A stretch of DNA of 5,906 nucleotides from SVQP01 sp045587385 (GTDB lineage Bacteria > Bacillota > Clostridia > Oscillospirales > CAG-272), in contig JAZNCE010000079.1 in assembly GCA_045587385.1 (NCBI GenBank), positions 1-5,906 of the forward strand. The letters are read 5' to 3'. Position numbers and translations under genes: made by a program. Below, piece after piece: positions 5,474 to 5,906 of the stretch (position 1 is the first letter of the stretch; every line of letters begins with the position of its first letter). The notes under the pieces are model-generated. The model did not search any database. It saw only the letters and a list, made by a program, of their open reading frames with translations, and was not told the DNA's origin.

Positions 5474-5489
5474 AATAGAGTTATCGCAT

Positions 5490-5861
5490 GGGCCCGTAAA
5501 GGTTTCGACGGGGGTTTTGCGATACGATAAGCGTGGCGGGCCGGATAATCCCGATAAACTGTCCAACTTTAAAAAATAAACGACAACAATCAAGTTGCTC
5601 TGGCTGCCTAATCAGGCAGTGCTGCAAGACTGCGGTCTTGCCCGTTGCTCTCGGAGTACCGCGCCCGAGACCCCAACGTCATGAAGCGGTGACCGTGCAT
5701 CGGTGTTTCGCCATTGAACCGATCATGCACAAAATGGCTACCCTGACGCGGAGTCTGTCTGCTGACGCTGCCGAGGGGGAATTCTAAATAACAGACTGCC
5801 CACGGAGAAAGTCGTATCAACGGGCTTTCGGACAGGGGTTCGACTCCCCTCGGGTCCACCA
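5490..5861 (+). ncRNA. ssrA: Transfer-messenger RNA (tmRNA), one-piece
   Basis: The tmRNA rescues stalled ribosomes: it is charged with alanine, binds SmpB and supplies a degradation tag. The ends form a tRNA-like half. GGGCCCG (5490-5496) pairs with CGGGTCC (5851-5857), including a G3-U wobble that is the alanine identity mark. The T arm is AGGGG-TTCGACT-CCCCT (5834-5850), and A5858 plus CCA (5859-5861) is gene-encoded. GGTTTCGACGGGG near the 5' end is the conserved D-loop region. GATACGA (5521-5527) pairs with TCGTATC (5812-5818) as part of helix P2. The tag frame reads NDNNQVALAA with stop TAA at 5609-5611. The stop lies in the loop of the hairpin CTGCC/GGCAG (5604-5608/5615-5619), the usual arrangement. 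CAAGAC/GTCTTG (5625-5640) and TCTCGG/CCGAGA (5649-5670) are downstream stems of the pseudoknot region. The length of 372 nt is normal for Firmicutes. Confidence 0.97.
5576..5611 (+). other. tmRNA tag-peptide reading frame (NDNNQVALAA)
   Basis: Codons from AAC 5579 to GCC 5608 give NDNNQVALAA, followed by TAA. The ALAA end is the classic ClpXP-type degradation signal. The in-frame codon before it is ATA (5576-5578), then AAA, then a TAA stop at 5570, so the resume codon must be AAA 5573, ATA 5576 or AAC 5579. The exact one is uncertain because no GCN codon is present at the expected place. Confidence 0.85.
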
Positions 5862-5903
5862 AAAAGACAGAGAGGCTGCCATCGGCAGCCTCTCTGTCTT
5901 TTT
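5861..5903 (+). terminator. Intrinsic terminator of ssrA
   Basis: A perfect 20-bp stem (AAAAAGACAGAG at the outer left, CTCTGTCTTTTT at the outer right) encloses the loop ATC (5881-5883) and ends in five Ts. It begins at the last base of the mature tmRNA. The symmetric A-run and T-run mean it could also terminate a gene coming from the right. Confidence 0.93.
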
Positions 5904-5906
5904 GGT

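Noticed and set aside
5608..5862. 84-residue minus-strand frame starting MVDPRGVEPLSES, and the plus-strand frame 5533-5787
   Set aside because: They lie within the tmRNA gene. The VDPRGVEP start is the well-known false protein made by reading the T arm and acceptor end of tRNA-like genes backwards.

Overview
The window looks like chromosome from a Gram-positive, low-to-mid GC anaerobe of the Clostridia, probably an uncultured gut member of the Oscillospiraceae/Eubacteriales type. The reasons are purine-rich AAGGAG-like ribosome sites before every gene, near-perfect sigma-A promoters (CTTGAC, 17-nt spacer, TATAAT), a one-piece tmRNA whose tag ends in ALAA, and a CotH-family lipoprotein with a Thr/Glu-rich linker. 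The taxonomic call is inference; no marker gene fixes the genus.

Layout. Bases 1-1211 hold a minus-strand pair: a metallophosphoesterase (1211-456), then an isochorismatase/nicotinamidase-like cysteine hydrolase (443 to beyond the left edge). The phosphoesterase stop codon touches the ribosome site of the next gene. A 120-bp divergent promoter region (1212-1331) separates this pair from a plus-strand Sfp-type phosphopantetheinyl transferase (1332-1952), whose terminator hairpin has the stop codon in its loop. A plus-strand alpha/beta hydrolase of the proline-iminopeptidase type follows (2032-3126). It converges on a large minus-strand CotH-kinase-family lipoprotein (5324-3219).

The 93 bp between those convergent genes hold the most unusual structure. 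Four exact copies of a 9-bp word (AGTGATATT) at a strict 22-bp period are separated by three 13-bp inserts. Two inserts are perfect 5-3-5 hairpins with unrelated stem sequences and the third is a degraded one. The array starts inside the hydrolase gene and supplies its last codons and its stop. A 17-bp inverted repeat, probably a two-way terminator, follows directly.

On the right, a divergent promoter region (5325-5489) serves cotH leftward and ssrA (tmRNA, 5490-5861) rightward. A 23-bp perfect inverted repeat ends the window; it includes the tmRNA ACCA end and acts as its terminator. The only stretch over 300 bases without a protein gene is the ssrA region.

The genes do not form one pathway. 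They are four transcription units: the phosphoesterase/cysteine hydrolase operon, the PPTase, the hydrolase and the CotH lipoprotein, with the housekeeping ribosome-rescue RNA at the edge.
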